Below the pieces are notes generated by a model that did not search any database, was not told the origin of the DNA, and saw only the letters and a program-made list of their open reading frames with translations. A stretch of 64,000 nucleotides of DNA from Crambe crambe. Its lineage: Eukaryota; Porifera; Demospongiae; Poecilosclerida; Crambeidae. This document shows positions 1-12,954 of the stretch, piece by piece. Every line of letters begins with the position of its first letter. Positions within the stretch are counted from its first letter, which is position 1. The position numbers and the translations under genes are program-made. The DNA lies in the NCBI GenBank assembly GCA_963924555.1, contig OZ004587.1, positions 3,596,001-3,660,000 of the forward strand. The letters are read 5' to 3'.

Positions 1-689
1 CCGTGAGTTACATGATACATAAATCCCTCAAGCCTCAGCAATGTGATTTACTGCTATGTAGATCTATAGGTAGTCTAAATCATTGCCACCTTATACTAAA
101 ATTAATCTTCGCCTGCAGTCAAGATTTTAATACACTGCATTCACTTCATAGTCGGTTTAGGGGAGAAAATTTTATCTATTTATATTATTTTCAGGCATTC
201 GAATGGGATTCACTCAACATTCGTATGTAGTCAATGAAGGGAGATTAATACAGCTGATGCTCGCCAAAGAAGATAATATCACAACTGAACAAACATTTGC
301 TGTAGAAATTTCCACTGGTTTTTCACAAATATACCTCCCTGCTACTCGGCTGACAGCAAGAAGTGATTATGCCTTTTTAGACAGTAACGAGAAGAGTCTT
401 ACAGTGTTCTTCCCTCCTACTTACCAAGTGATAAATATTACTCTCACTATTATTGATGATGATATTGCAGAGGGAATAGAAGCATTTGTATTACACTTGA
501 TGAGTTCAAATCTTGAAGGAGCTCCGAGTTATTACTTTCCCAACAAACTTTTTGCTGATGTCACTGTCATGATACAAGATGATGATGGTAAGACTGTCTT
601 AATATTTTATAATACAATGCATGCTTCCGCAATAGCTGACTACAAGTTTCAGTATCTTATCTAGTGAGACAAAAAAACTTGTTATATTA

Positions 690-734
<45 letters not shown>

Positions 735-3700
735 TGTAGCTATTGTGATTGGGTTTGAACAAAACTATACTGTGTTTGAGTCGAGTGAAGGACTGGAAAT
801 TTGTTTGAGATTTTTTAATCCTCCAGTGCATGAGCTTGGACGATCCTTACTTGAAATTCATATTCTATATGAGTCTGTGAATGGAAGTGCATGTAAGTAT
901 CAGGGGTGGAGGCTTACTTTGTGTATTGTAGGCCCAATTCCTAAAAGCAACTTGGGTTGTTTTTTTATGTTTGATGTTCAGGTATGCCACAATAAGTGTG
1001 ACATAAAATGATCATATTTTCCTTTTCCTTTCCAGATATTGACGAAGATTATGTCCCTATTCCTGGTACATTAATAGTATTGAATGATCTTCAACCTTAC
1101 AAATGCTTCAATGTGACAATAGTCAATGATGATTATATTGAGAAGCCTAAATATTTCAGTGTGAGCATTATCAGATATGAGCTGTTGACTTCATCAATAC
1201 ACTTTGATCCACTCAAGAAAATAGAACTGAATTTAAGCTCTACTGAAATCACCATTGAAGATGATGATGGTATGCAGGAGTGTCTTTTATTGTCTGTTTA
1301 TTTTTATTTGTGTGTGTGTGCTCTTCAGAAACAAATGTGGATTTTTTACTGGTAGAGTACTTGGTAGAAGAGTCTATGGAGGGTGTACTTGTCACTTTGA
1401 AGGAAACAGGTGCAATACCAGCACATGATATAGTTATCAGCGTATCAACATGTGATGGAACTGCTCAAGGTAGAGGACAAATTATGACAGTATCATTTAT
1501 AGTCAATAAAGTAACATTTGATCTTTAATTGTCAGATAGGCTACATATTACATAATGTGGTTGTAAAATTTAATCATGATGTTTTGCAGGGGGTGTGGAC
1601 TACACTGTCATTTCTGACAAACTACTTACCTTCAATGCTGAAGAAACTAAGGCAGATATTTTGATCAATATAACGGATGACTTATTATACGAGCATGATG
1701 AAAACTTTTTTTTAAAGCTGATTTTGAGATCTGATGAACTCCCAGGATTGAATCTTCCAGACAATGTCACCATCACCATCATTGATGATGATAGTATGAG
1801 GACAAATAAATATGTAGCTATACTTGTTTTGTCTACATGTCTGTAAAGAGTGAGAAAATTGGTAGGAGTGTGAGTTATAACTATGATGATCAGAAAGAAG
1901 TTATAATAGCTTAGTAATAATTATTTTTATCTAGATGTAAAGGCAAACTTGAATGGACGATTTATTGCAGACCACTCACTGCTGTACTTTGATGAGATAG
2001 GACTGGATTATACCAGTGGTCTTGTCTGTAGTGGGTTGGCAAGTGATGTTTGCTGTAGAGACTATGATCCTCTTACTGCTGCTGGAAAGAATGGCAGTAA
2101 ACCTAATGGTATAGGCAGTTGGTTGTATCCTGATGGATCTTATGTTAGGCTCGATTGTGGAGACTGTACTGATGCTAAGTCTGATCCTTACCTGGTGCAC
2201 AGAACAGAAAATTCTACAATATTATATCGCAATGAACTTGTTTCAGAATATTCAAGTGGTATTTACCGATGTCAGATACCTCTAAATATTTCAACAGATG
2301 AGCCACTCACACAGCATGTTGGAATTTATAAGAGAAGGGGAGGTAAAACATCTGGTTTCACTGTAATTAGATTTCTTGGCAGTGTTAATTTTCTCGTCTA
2401 TTATTTTGCAGATAAAAGAATTGGTATAGAAAATGTTCAATTGAACATCGCACCTACACAGCCTCCAATATTTAGTCTTCATTGTATCACTACTGGTGGC
2501 CCATTGTCTGAAACCTACTGGGAAAAAGATGGAGTTAGAATCATGTCCAATAGTACCTTCAGGATCTCGTTCATAATTGAAGATTATGTCAATGCAACTT
2601 ATAATCACACACTTACTGTAAGTGGGAATCATCCTGGACACTATGCTTTTATCGCAAAGAACCCCTTCGATTCTGCGTTACTCAGTGGATCTAAGATAGT
2701 GGACGAGAATGGTATGTTCGAATTTTTAAGTAAACTTCGCATTTGTAGTATTAAACATGAGTGAAATTATAACCCAATGAAATCCCCTCCATTTATTGTT
2801 ACCCGTAAATAGATAAAATTAATATGCCTTTTATAACAAGGGTGTGCCAGCTGCTTAATGATTATGAGCAGCTAGAGTTAAGGTGCCATCATGTATTATT
2901 GTCTTACAGATTTATCACATAACATTTCTTGTACTGCTGGCTATGAGTTTGACAACAATGAACAGCAGTGCATTGGTGAGCTTCAGCCATGCATGTATAT
3001 TATGTAACCCGATAGTAAATACTAAATTGCAGATATTGATGAGTGTAAATCGGCTGAGATGAATAATTGCAGTTTCATTCCCAATGGCATTTGTCTAAAT
3101 ACTAATGGTTCATATCTTTGTCAGTGTCTTGATGGATACATACAGTTTCCAGATGGAAGTTGTCCATGTGAGTGAGTTGCACATGAACTACTTTCTGATA
3201 AAATTACCACTAGTATCCAATCATTGCAATCAAAATGTTATCATTGAATTGCAGTGTCTACAGTTGCTTTAGCTTGCATAATAGGAGTGATCCTACTCCT
3301 ACTAATCATAGCTGTGTTTGCAATAGTGCTAGGAATTATTCATTATCGTATGCAAAAGGCAATGAAAGAGAGAGTGATTTCGTAAGTTTACTACATGATA
3401 GCTGTTCTCTCTTTTAATTTGATTGTCAACTTTCAGTTCTGATAGAATGTCCAGCAGCACAGGTAAAATGGTATCAATGAATGTTGTGTGATAGTGTTAA
3501 TACATTTCCTAATGCACTTTGATTGAAGTACTGGAAAGAAATTCTATGTTTGCACACCCCCTGGGGTCTCAGATACAAAAGGAACTCTGCATCCCTGCAA
3601 GTACCATAGAATTGGGAGAACCAATTGGACAGGGTAAGTGTATTGTCCTATGAAGTGAATTACTTCCTGCTTTATCTTTTGCCTGCATAATTATAGGAGA

Positions 3701-5556
3701 GTTTGGCATAGTGTATAAAGCTCATTTGATCAAAGATTTTGGTGTAAGAGTGACAAGTCTTGTTGCAGTGAAGACATTAAAAGGTGTGTCATAGCACTTG
3801 TGTAGAATTACAGAAAAAATATCACATACGTATACCTACCCGAGACATTTTAAAAAGAAACATTACTTGGATACTGTCAATTTTCTTCAACCAGTTATAT
3901 TAAATGAGCATACTTTATAATAGTAGTAGAACATTTTAAGATTTTATGACTGGTGAGTATTGTATGGCATAGGGTGTATGTTAAAGGTCTTTTGAGACAA
4001 AAGTATTACTTTTTCGATAAACGAACCAGATGGCTACTAATATTGATCATCACTTTGTGCAGGGTTTTATGATAGTTCCTTAGTGGACGAAATATTGAAG
4101 GAGTGTATGAAAATGTTGGAGTTTGATCATCCCAATGTCCTTAGTCTTATTGGAGTGTGTTTAGATGGAGGGACTGCACCTTACATTGTTATGCCATTCA
4201 TGTCCAATGGCAGTCTACTTGGATACTTGAAGAAATACAGGGATGAGTTGCTGCTTTTACCTGATGACCATCCAAATCATGATGTGGTACATACGTACCA
4301 CTGGTTCATTAGAGACATGTTCTTTGACTCTATACTTTCACATAGGTTGATGTAACACTGATGAAGTTAATGGATATGTGTATTCAAGTTGCTAAGGGAA
4401 TGGAATATTTAGCAAGCAAGAAACTAGTTCACCGTGATTTAGCTGCCAGAAATTGCATGTAAGTTTTACCCACTAAGTGAAATGTATAATACGCATAGCA
4501 ATCAGTGACCTTGGTTCTATCACTTTGTCAACTTCTAGTCTTTTGTCTTAATGATTATTTTTACCTCACTGGGCCTTCCTCTCTTATGAAGAAATGTTGT
4601 GGGATTGGAAGGCCTGGGAATAAGGGTGAACACTGGTAACCACCATTGTCTGACAAATCACAGTTGATATAAAGGATAAATATTAACATGAGAATGATAA
4701 ACTCACTGTATGGTCAAGAATATTAGTTAATTGACAATGATGTTTGTTTATTTGTTGTTATTATTTTATACTTGAGTTATACCAAGTATCTGTAATACAG
4801 GATCGATATGAATTATGTTATAAAAGTTGCTGATTTTGGATTATCTGTGACTCTGGGAACAAAGGACTACTTTCGTCAGGACAGAGAAAATGCCGTCAAA
4901 CTTCCAGTGAAGTGGCTTGCTATCGAAAGCCTCAATGATTCCATTTTTTCTGAAAAAACCGATGTGGTATGGAGGAAGGATTCTACAGACCTCTGTTATT
5001 ATTATTATTAGTATATTATTATTGTTGTTGTTGTTGCAGTGGGCTTTTGGTGTAACATGCTGGGAAATCTTCAGTTGTGGGAAAATGCCACATGCTGCAA
5101 TCAATCCAATGAATTTGTTACACTTGCTTGAGGATGGGTATCGACTGGAAAAACCTTCAAATTCTGCTTGCAGTGATGAAATGTGAGTATACATTTGTCA
5201 TTATACAAAATGTCAGGAGATGTGGATAGAGTCTTATGTCATTGATATTATTTCAAAGGTATTTGATCATGCTCAAGTGCTGGGCAAAAGATCCAGATAG
5301 AAGACCAGCATTTGCAGAACTTGTTATCATTTTATCATCATCCCTGAGCTCAAAGGCAGGCTATTTGGATTTTGCTGGTCTTAGTAATCACACCATTAGT
5401 CCTTTAACCTTGGAACCCAGACTCTCTGTCCAGTGCATTCTTGACCAAGATAGGACTGCAGGACGCAGCATGGAAGCACTTTGGTCAGCTAAAACTAGAT
5501 TCTTATCACAGAATCTCTATACAAGTCATTCACTTGATGCACTGCAAACACTTTAA
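1..5556 (+). CDS. Receptor tyrosine kinase with Calx-beta, Ig-like and EGF domains (5' end outside window)
   Basis: Exons read from splice signals: ?-2, 195-587, 740-892, 1036-1269, 1329-1469, 1590-1793, 1935-2342, 2412-2711, 2910-2975, 3033-3167, 3255-3381, 3437-3462, 3529-3633, 3697-3783, 4063-4286, 4346-4458, 4801-4966, 5040-5182, 5259-5556 (stop TAA). From 195 on, the reading phase is consistent at every junction, giving about 1,107 codons. Domain order: Calx-beta-type repeats, a cysteine-containing Ig-like stretch (ends SGIYRCQIP), a second Ig-like stretch, a short Cys-containing exon, a calcium-binding-type EGF (starts DIDEC), one transmembrane helix in exon 3255-3381, a short juxtamembrane region and a tyrosine kinase. 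It should be a single-pass plasma-membrane receptor that autophosphorylates on ligand binding; the ligand is unknown. The 69-nt intron 2343-2411 is a multiple of three without a stop, so it can be mistaken for coding. Signal peptide and first exons lie upstream. Some intron choices could differ by a few bases. Confidence 0.9.
195..1793 (+). other. Calx-beta repeat array in the receptor ectodomain
   Basis: Three Calx-beta-type modules are encoded by exon 195-587, exons 740-892 plus 1036-1269, and exons 1329-1469 plus 1590-1793. Each ends in the acidic signature typical of the fold (MIQDDDG, TIEDDDG, TIIDDD). The third has the conserved GVDYTV segment before its LTFNAEET strand. The acidic loops are likely Ca2+ sites, by analogy with Na/Ca exchangers and integrin beta-4. 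All exon boundaries here are phase 1, so modules can be gained or lost without breaking frame; more repeats may lie upstream of the window. Confidence 0.85.
3605..5460 (+). other. Tyrosine kinase catalytic domain of the receptor
   Basis: All key kinase motifs are present across seven exons: glycine loop [15 protein letters not shown] lysine, HRDLAARN catalytic loop, DFG, and [10 protein letters not shown] in place of the APE motif. The last marks a tyrosine rather than serine/threonine kinase. [14 protein letters not shown] and the final DPDRRP arginine motif follow. One tyrosine (KDYFRQ) lies in the activation loop. The domain looks catalytically complete. The C-terminal tail after the kinase is short, about 75 residues. 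I cannot place it in a vertebrate RTK class; the activation segment is somewhat like Met/Axl types, a weak resemblance. Confidence 0.9.
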
Positions 5557-7075
5557 TTAGATTCACACTTTGTCTATATTACCAGAATGATGCATGAATA
5601 TTTATGGTGTTGGTATTATTGTGTACAAGATTATCTTTGCCTCACACACATTAGGAACATCACAGAACATGTTATCTGACATCTGAAAGTTTTCTAAACT
5701 TCAACCCAGGTACATTGAATCAAGTTTCTTGAGCTTATTGAATTGCTTAGGTTCTAAGTAAATGCAGAAGTCTGTATCATTCACCTTGTTTCTTGCTATA
5801 AACAGCTGTATGTAGTACATGGCTAGCTAGCTAGCTACGTATGTAGTAGCTTAAAAATCTAATGTAATGTACAAGGTAAAATTACAATATTATTTACAAC
5901 ACTTCTACTTGGATTATATGGGTAAGTACAGCTAACGAGCTAGGATGGGAAAGTGGCTATTAGCCACCAAAGTAGCTACATAAAAAGAACACATTCTCCA
6001 TTCTTCAGGTAACAAGAAAGATGTCTGAAAGTGTTCTAAACTTCAACAACCTTGGGGGGGGGGGGATTTAAGTATAAAAGTAAATAAAAAATTGGGGCCT
6101 TATTTTTCAAAAAAAAAAAAAAAAAAAAAAAGTAAGAAAGATTTATTCACGCTTCCATTTTTTCCTTCAAAATCACAGAAATTAAAACCAGTCGTAGCTA
6201 CAATTACTATTGTTATGCAACCATACAAAAAAAAACAGAGACTTTCCAACTTCCTGCATGGTATAGCTTCGGTACATACAACTCATAGTGGTACCTTTTA
6301 TTGCATGAATCATGTACATGTGTTACTTATACTGACAGTATCAATAGACTAATGGAACATGCATGTACAGGAAGATGAGACCACTGCATGGACCAAATCC
6401 CTATCCATATTATAGTTTAAAAAGTGTTTGACAATTTTGCTGGGTCTTAAGATCACTCTGTGACTAATATTGTGCAAGTGTAATTTCTGTACAAAAATGT
6501 TAGCTACTTAGAAAATAGAACAAAGTTACATTTTTTGAGCCCAAGTATAGTTGTTTTGAAAGGGTACACCTGCAGCAACCAGTTGCTATTGCTGGAATGA
6601 TGACAGGATGAAATGAAGGAGACAGTGTCTAAGGCCAAGCAAAATGTATCTCTGGCAGTTTTGTAGCCATCTCATATGGCACTGAAATTGGTACTCTTGG
6701 TCACTGTCTTGAACAGCTCCTCCACTATAAATGGTCACTGTCTTGAACAGCTCCTCCACTATAAACAGCTGGTAATGCAATTTATATCATTAACTATAGC
6801 TAAGTATAGTGTAATGTGCATGGATTACATGGGTAAGCATTAGGTTTCCTATGGATATTGAGCCACCAGAGTACATAAGAGATTCTCCATTCAAGCATAT
6901 ATAAATGTATTATGATAATTACATACATATAAAATTGATTTATTATGTAGCTACAATTACAACATTTATTACAACACTTTTACATGGATTATCTGGGTAA
7001 GTAGTAGCTCACATGTGAGCTTGGCTATGCATTTAATTAAGCCACCAGAGTATAAAAGAACTCCTTCAGGTACCC
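5557..7075. repeat. Spacer with three degenerate copies of one repeat
   Basis: No convincing gene. Three similar blocks occur at about 5885-6010, 6815-6895 and 6955-7072. Each has a tggattayatgggtaag-like core followed by a gccaccaragta segment and a tail resembling aagaacwcattctccattc. The spacer also holds a TAGC run near 5822, a G tract near 6053, an A tract of about 23 bases near 6109 and a tandem duplication at 6699. The last block stops just before the VWA7-like start codon, so it may overlap that gene's promoter or 5' UTR. Confidence 0.55.
6699..6764. repeat. Two-copy tandem duplication, 34-bp period
   Basis: A 32-base block starting ggtcactgtcttgaacagc occurs at 6699-6730 and is repeated exactly at 6733-6764. 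It looks like a recent local duplication with no coding content. Confidence 0.85.
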
Positions 7076-10000
7076 ATGCTCAGTTGTCAGCGAATGATGG
7101 GTTTGACTGATACATTATGTGCTATAGTTCTGATCTGGGTGGTGAGCCCTTCAGCAGGATTTATTCCTATCAAGTTTCTCGCCTGGTCAGTGAAGGGAAT
7201 AGATCTTTCTTCAGACTCTGCTGTCACCCACAAGGATATGTCCAGAGCTGCTATTTTGGATGTAGCAGCAGACCTCTTGAAGGAAAATCCAAATCCCAAC
7301 AGTGCAGGAAGCTCTTCAAGAATTGATGCTCTTAATGATATGAGCCTGAGTGAAGAAAGTTTGATTACTGCTTACTATGGTGAAAGGCGACTAAGTATAA
7401 CAGAAGATTTCCAGGATGTGATCACAGACATCACCGATGCAAATGCCGAAGTTGATCTTGGAAGTGAAAAAAAGGTTGCTGCTGCTCATTTTGATTCTGA
7501 ACAAATTCTAGCTGGACAGGATCGCTTGGTTGAAATTCGTCAAAATATTGTGTCTCAAATAAAGATGGGAAATTATGATTTGGCAAGGACAGAAACAGGA
7601 CGTCTGTTCCATGCTCTGCAGGATTTTTACAGTTACTCGAACTGGATTGAAAATGGTAATCGTGTCCCTTATCGTGTCCTATGGGGAAATGAAAGGCCAG
7701 GTGACATTGCTAGCCTTAGCACCCAATCTTGTACGGATTGTGAAGAGGACAGAACCACATTTAGTATTGGTCTCTTTAACATTGTTGGTAAGATTATCCG
7801 TCCACATATATGCATTGAAAATATCGCTACTACGTCACTCACCACTGGATATGCTGCCAATCAACGTGATAGCAAAGGTAAACTGATTGTAAAGCCACCT
7901 GGAAAATGTAGTCACGGAGGATTTCTGGATTCAACTAGTACTATGTCCTCTATTGGTGGCATCAACAAGGACTCACCCTATAATGTGTGGTCTCCACACC
8001 ACAATCTCCATGAAGAGGCTGCACGAGTTGCACAACAAGCTACATTTGAAGTATTACAAGAAATTCGTGGTGATGTGAAGAGTGATACAGCTTTCAGTAT
8101 GTACTTGGGTTTAAATGTCACACAAAGAATCAGCATCGCATATGTGATAGACACTACTAGTAGTATGCATGAAGAGCTATCTGAAATTCAAAGAAATATA
8201 CAAACTATTAAAGCCGACCTGAAGCAATATGTGGAGAGTTTTGGTGGTCCTGTACGAGTTCGTTACATTCTTGTTCCCTTTAATAACTCAGGTAAAGTAG
8301 TCAAAATACAAGCTAGCCTCATACCCAGGCTCTGAGCCTGGGTATATTTTTATTGCATGCCATATAGAAAAAAAATTCCAACAGTTTATCACAGTAACCA
8401 TAATAGTGAACAACTTTGTGTCATTGACATTCACTAACGGTGATAGATTTGTGATAGTGCACAATAAAGTAAACAGGGAGATAAATGTTGACTGATAAAT
8501 GTTGACTTCTTCCCCCCCCCCCCCCCCCCCCAAAAAAAAAAAAAAAAAAAAGATTTAGATATTACCTTTGAAACAGAAGATGTGGAACAATTCTTAGCAA
8601 GGATTCGTGAATTAAGTGCTGTTGGTGGTGATATGTCTGAGCCAAGCATTGGTGCTATCATACGAGCTGTGAGAGCTAGTGAGCCAGGAGCACCCATATA
8701 TGTGTTTACAGATGCCCCCGCATCTGATGTGAACCGCCTCAATGAAGCAAAGTCCTTGATCATGAGGAAAAATGTGAGAATTTTTTTTGCACTTAGGAAT
8801 CTAAATCTCAGGAAACGGTCAGTTAAATCTCAAAAAAGGCAAGTAAATGAAGATGTTTATAAAGAGTTAGCAGAACTTTCTGGTGGTCAATTGTTGAGAG
8901 TACAAAATACAAGTGAGGTTTCAGATATAGCATCACTCGTTAGTTTCTTCGCTCTAGAAAATCGATGTACGATCTTCTACAGATCAGGCCGTGATAGTAT
9001 GGTGGAACACTCCTTTGCAGTTGATAGTTCTAATTTTGAAGTTACTATTTCCATTAATGGTCGGGGAATTGTCGTTTCTGTCCTCAACCCACAAGGTCAG
9101 TTTTCTTCTTTTAAGGTAAAGACTACCTTTGATATTTTTCTCAAATGGTTAGGTTTGAACTCAAACAACCTGACACAATACTCAACAGTTCTGGTTTCCG
9201 CAACTTCATATTTTGCTCAGATCAATGTAACCAATGACTCTTTGTACGGTGAATGGAGGATAAGGATTCAGTCACAAGGATTTTATAGCATATATGTATG
9301 GGGAAGGAGTGAACTAAGTGTTGCTGAAGAAATTTATGCTATTGACTCCTCTAATGCTTATGGATATAGCTCTATAGAGGGCAGACCTTTACAAGGTAAG
9401 CCACTGTAAACACAAAAGGGTAAATGGGGATGGAGGCTTTGAAAGAAAGTGAATCAGAACTTAATTCATCTATAGATTACAGCATTGTACATATTAAAAC
9501 TAGCCTATGCAGCACAATCAGACAAGTGGTATCCATGCAGCATGCAATAAGCATAGTAATCGTCATTCATGCTTGTAGACATTCTGAATAGGTGACTAGG
9601 TATCCTTTTAATATTGACCATACAAACTGATACTAGTACTGATAAGTTACACTTATTTTTTGCAGGTAATCCAATTGCTTTCCTGATTGGAATTAATGGT
9701 GTGAATCTAACAGTCAATGAGATTAATCTTATCAATGCCGATGGAGTGAATCTAACGTCTATCACTAACTTTACAACACTGAGTGAAGGCATATATGTAG
9801 GCATATTCTTGCCTCCTCCTGAAGCATTCATGCTACAATTGCTCGGAGTAGATGGGAATGGATATAAAATTTCTCGTGTTGGGGAAACATTAGTGGAGGT
9901 CTCTACTATTCTTTTGGCTCTATGTACGTAACAGTTTGGTAGTCTGAGTCTAGCTAATGGTAACTCCCCCCTGAGTGCTAAATTTAGCTGGTTGAAAGAT

Positions 10001-11550
10001 CAAACTGATCTTTGTTCCTGCTTGAAGTACAATTATAACTTGGACCTAGTATATCAAGTGTTTTGGTATTAATCTGAAAACTTTTCTTTGTAGCTGCTAG
10101 CTACCTATCTCAGAAGTCTCTAAAATTCTTTTAGCTGTACCAGAAGCATGATGAGATAATTTCTTTGATACCACAAAAAGGGAGTACTCATAGATGTGCT
10201 TTGACAATGGATTTTGTAGTTACTCATAGACAAATTACATCTAAAGACATGATAGGGACCAGGGTTCAAAAGATGCTAACTACATGAAAGATGTTAACTA
10301 CAACGATACAATATATAAGATGGTAGGTACCATCTGGTATGGTTGGGGATGAGTAGCCAGATCAAATCTTTAGTCATCCATAGATGCGTATGTTAAATGT
10401 GTGTTTGATATTATTATTACAATGTTAGCTAGCTCAGTAGCTAACTAAAATATTTCCATTTTCCTTTCCAGATGAAGGTTACAGTGATATCATGACTATG
10501 AGGCCAGGAGAAGATAGAAATCTTACTCTTGTTATGTCTAATCAAGGAGAAGGGGCTCAATTTGCACTGAAGGTATACACTGATACAATTGGCACTAATC
10601 GCATCAACAGTGTCGATTATACTCTCACTCCTGCAAGTATTTCCCTTGAAAAGAACTCATCTGCTGAAATAAATATTGAGATAGTTCTTGCTAATGACAC
10701 TGTTGATGAAATGGCAGTATTCTTTACAGTAGTTGCAGAGTCAATGGCAGATGAGAATATCGACAATTTCATAACTTTCACTGTCATTACAACCACAAGG
10801 CCACCACCTCAATTCAATATGATACAACAAACTACAGAAAATGTGAGACTAATGAAATTACCCTCCCCCCCTTTCTTTGTATGTGCATGTGCAACAATTA
10901 AGGATTAAGTGTGAGGACATTGTAGCTATCTCCAATTATAGGGATGTTAATCGGTATCTAAAAAAATTGAAGCTGAAATATAAAAATTAACTGTACTTCT
11001 CTTAAAATGTCAGAGTAAAGGATCATATACACTTAAGCCAAATAGCTCAGAAGCTAATTTTGTGTTTATGACTTGTTCTGGACCTAATTGAGTCAGCAAA
11101 GTGAGCTCTCCCACAGATGACTATTATGCCTGAAGTATCATTAATTAGCAGTTTGATGTGGACTTTAACCCTTGTTTGTTAGTCTTTGGCAAATTCATGG
11201 CAGATGCTTCAGTGCTTGGGGTAATCATTCTGTGCTTTATGATTTTGCAATCATAAGTTTTTATGGGGATGGTTATGAGTTGACTTGCTAAAAGGCAACT
11301 AGCTAACTCTGGAAACCACTGGGGGGTTACACTATGTACATGTGTATAGTTAATACTCGCTCTCCCAGATATCTGATTTCCATAAGTCTTTTATGCCAAA
11401 ACAAAAGTAGCTAGAATTTGCTGTAACTAATTGGTTTTTGTACTATTTGTAGGCTGCTGTGGAGTTGATTGCACAATCGATGATTATGGAACTGATGGTG
11501 ACTCTGGGGTACTTCCTGCTCTACTAATACTGCAACTTTTGAATGTATAA
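7076..11550 (+). CDS. VWA7-like secreted protein with von Willebrand A domain
   Basis: Exons: 7076-8291, 8553-9395, 9666-9923, 10472-10842 and probably 11453-11527 or 11453-11550. Phases match at the first three junctions. The N-terminus has a signal-peptide-like segment (LCAIVLIWVVSPSAG). Residues about 130-290 resemble a zinc-dependent phospholipase-C-like fold as in VWA7: AAHFDSEQ, then GRLFHALQDFYSYSNW. A von Willebrand A domain follows with the MIDAS-like DTTSSM. Beta-rich C-terminal regions follow. At roughly 900 residues it matches the usual size of VWA7. It is presumably secreted or surface-attached and binds metal at the A domain. The last exon is uncertain: joining at phase 0 gives a tail ending at 11527, while another frame gives a GDSG segment plus a hydrophobic end at 11550. 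Either hydrophobic tail could be a membrane or GPI signal. The starting methionine could also be the one seven codons in. Confidence 0.82.
8292..8552 (+). other. Intron with a C tract and A tract next to its acceptor
   Basis: The intron runs from gtaaag to ag with coding phase preserved. Its last 40 bases are a run of about 20 C followed by about 19 A directly before the acceptor AG, instead of the usual pyrimidine tract. A short near-palindrome (cccaggctctgagcctggg) lies near its start. Confidence 0.7.
9924..10471. other. Third intron of the VWA7-like gene
   Basis: Non-coding 548-base intron, gtacgt to ttcctttccag. I see no gene or clear repeat inside it apart from TAGC-rich motifs. Confidence 0.6.
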
Positions 11551-12950
11551 CTAGTAACAATAGCTAATAGCCATAAGGAAACAAGTCAGTCGAGGCTATG
11601 TATATTTTAGTTAGTCCTATCAAAGTAGACATTTTTGTAACTAACTAGCAACTCTGAACACAGCTTTATGATTTTCTTCTTTTGTTATAATGCATCCAAA
11701 CTGAAAGTGCAGGGGTGGGCCAGTTTCATGCGTAGAGTCAGCTAAATTGGTGCAATATCTCTATAGTAGTATGGTAGTATGTGTTTGGAATGTAAACATA
11801 GAAAGAGCCACCAACAGCTGCTTCCAAGCACAACACCAGATATGTGACAATAGAATGAATAGCCAACTAATACACGATGCCGTCACATCTCCCCTTTTGA
11901 ACTAGAACTGGTTTTAGGGGAAGGAAGTTATAGTTCGGGATCCAGCATCCTGTTATGATCCCTAGGGTGGCATCTTACAGGTTAACGAGGTACCCAGCCT
12001 GCATCTATGGGTTCTAGCTAATGGTAGCTTTACTACTCTTTGGGGGTAGCTAGTTCCCAGATCTGGATCATTCTTTGTAAAGAGATGTACATTCTTCTCG
12101 AAGGTTTTTCCACAATAATGTCTGCTCGAGATGCCCTTGTGGAAATCCAGACATCTCTGAAATGAGGTGGTGGGAGTTTGCTACCATCTTGTAGAAGTGG
12201 CGCTGTTATCCTAGAAACATCCAACATCTATCAGCTATATCTGCATGTGACCTAGCTGTTACAAGAATGCTTTTTTCATCACTGCATGACTAACGGTTCA
12301 CAAACTCACAGGTAAAGCTATCTCAGAAGGTCCACACACAAACTAGCTAGCTATAGTCATTCAGTTCATATTACTGTCAGACCATGATACGTACTCAAGT
12401 TCTTAGCAGATCCACTATCCATGTATCAGGCATGCTGATCTATTGTGAACTCAAGATATTTGTCCACTATCACAACTCTTAAGTATGACTATCAATAAGA
12501 TTAAGGGACAAGAGTGTAGAGTGTGGCATAACATTAATTGTATGTGTGTGGTGAAGGGGATGGGGGCCGAAGCTGTAGGTCTAAATTATTAAAATCATTA
12601 TGAAATTTATAGCTATTAGTTAGCTGTATGTTGTTTTTATGATCCTGAGATTACAGACCATGCTGCCATAGCCATTATAATGATGAATGTCATCCGATCT
12701 TGAGGAATAGCTAAAATAGACAATAATGCATATTTAAATGTAGCCATGCAGGGGTCTGATCATGAGATAACTGGATTGGTCATTGGGGTGAAACATTTTT
12801 TTGTTGTTAATTAAAGGATTTCATGCTGCTGCTGCCAGCTAGCTATACAGATAGACCAAACTACAAAACCACCTGGCATATCATGTGACATGGGAGTTCT
12901 TTTTTAAATTTTTTTTTTACTATGTTTTATGTAGCATTAAATTTTTTAAA
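11551..12950. other. Gene-free stretch
   Basis: AT-rich DNA with scattered TAGC motifs; short open frames here show no domain or codon signal. Nothing further could be identified. Confidence 0.5.
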
Positions 12951-12954
12951 CTTT

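Noticed and set aside
664-1011. Leucine-rich membrane protein
   Set aside because: The leucine stretch comes from a TTA microsatellite in an intron; only 740-892 is coding.
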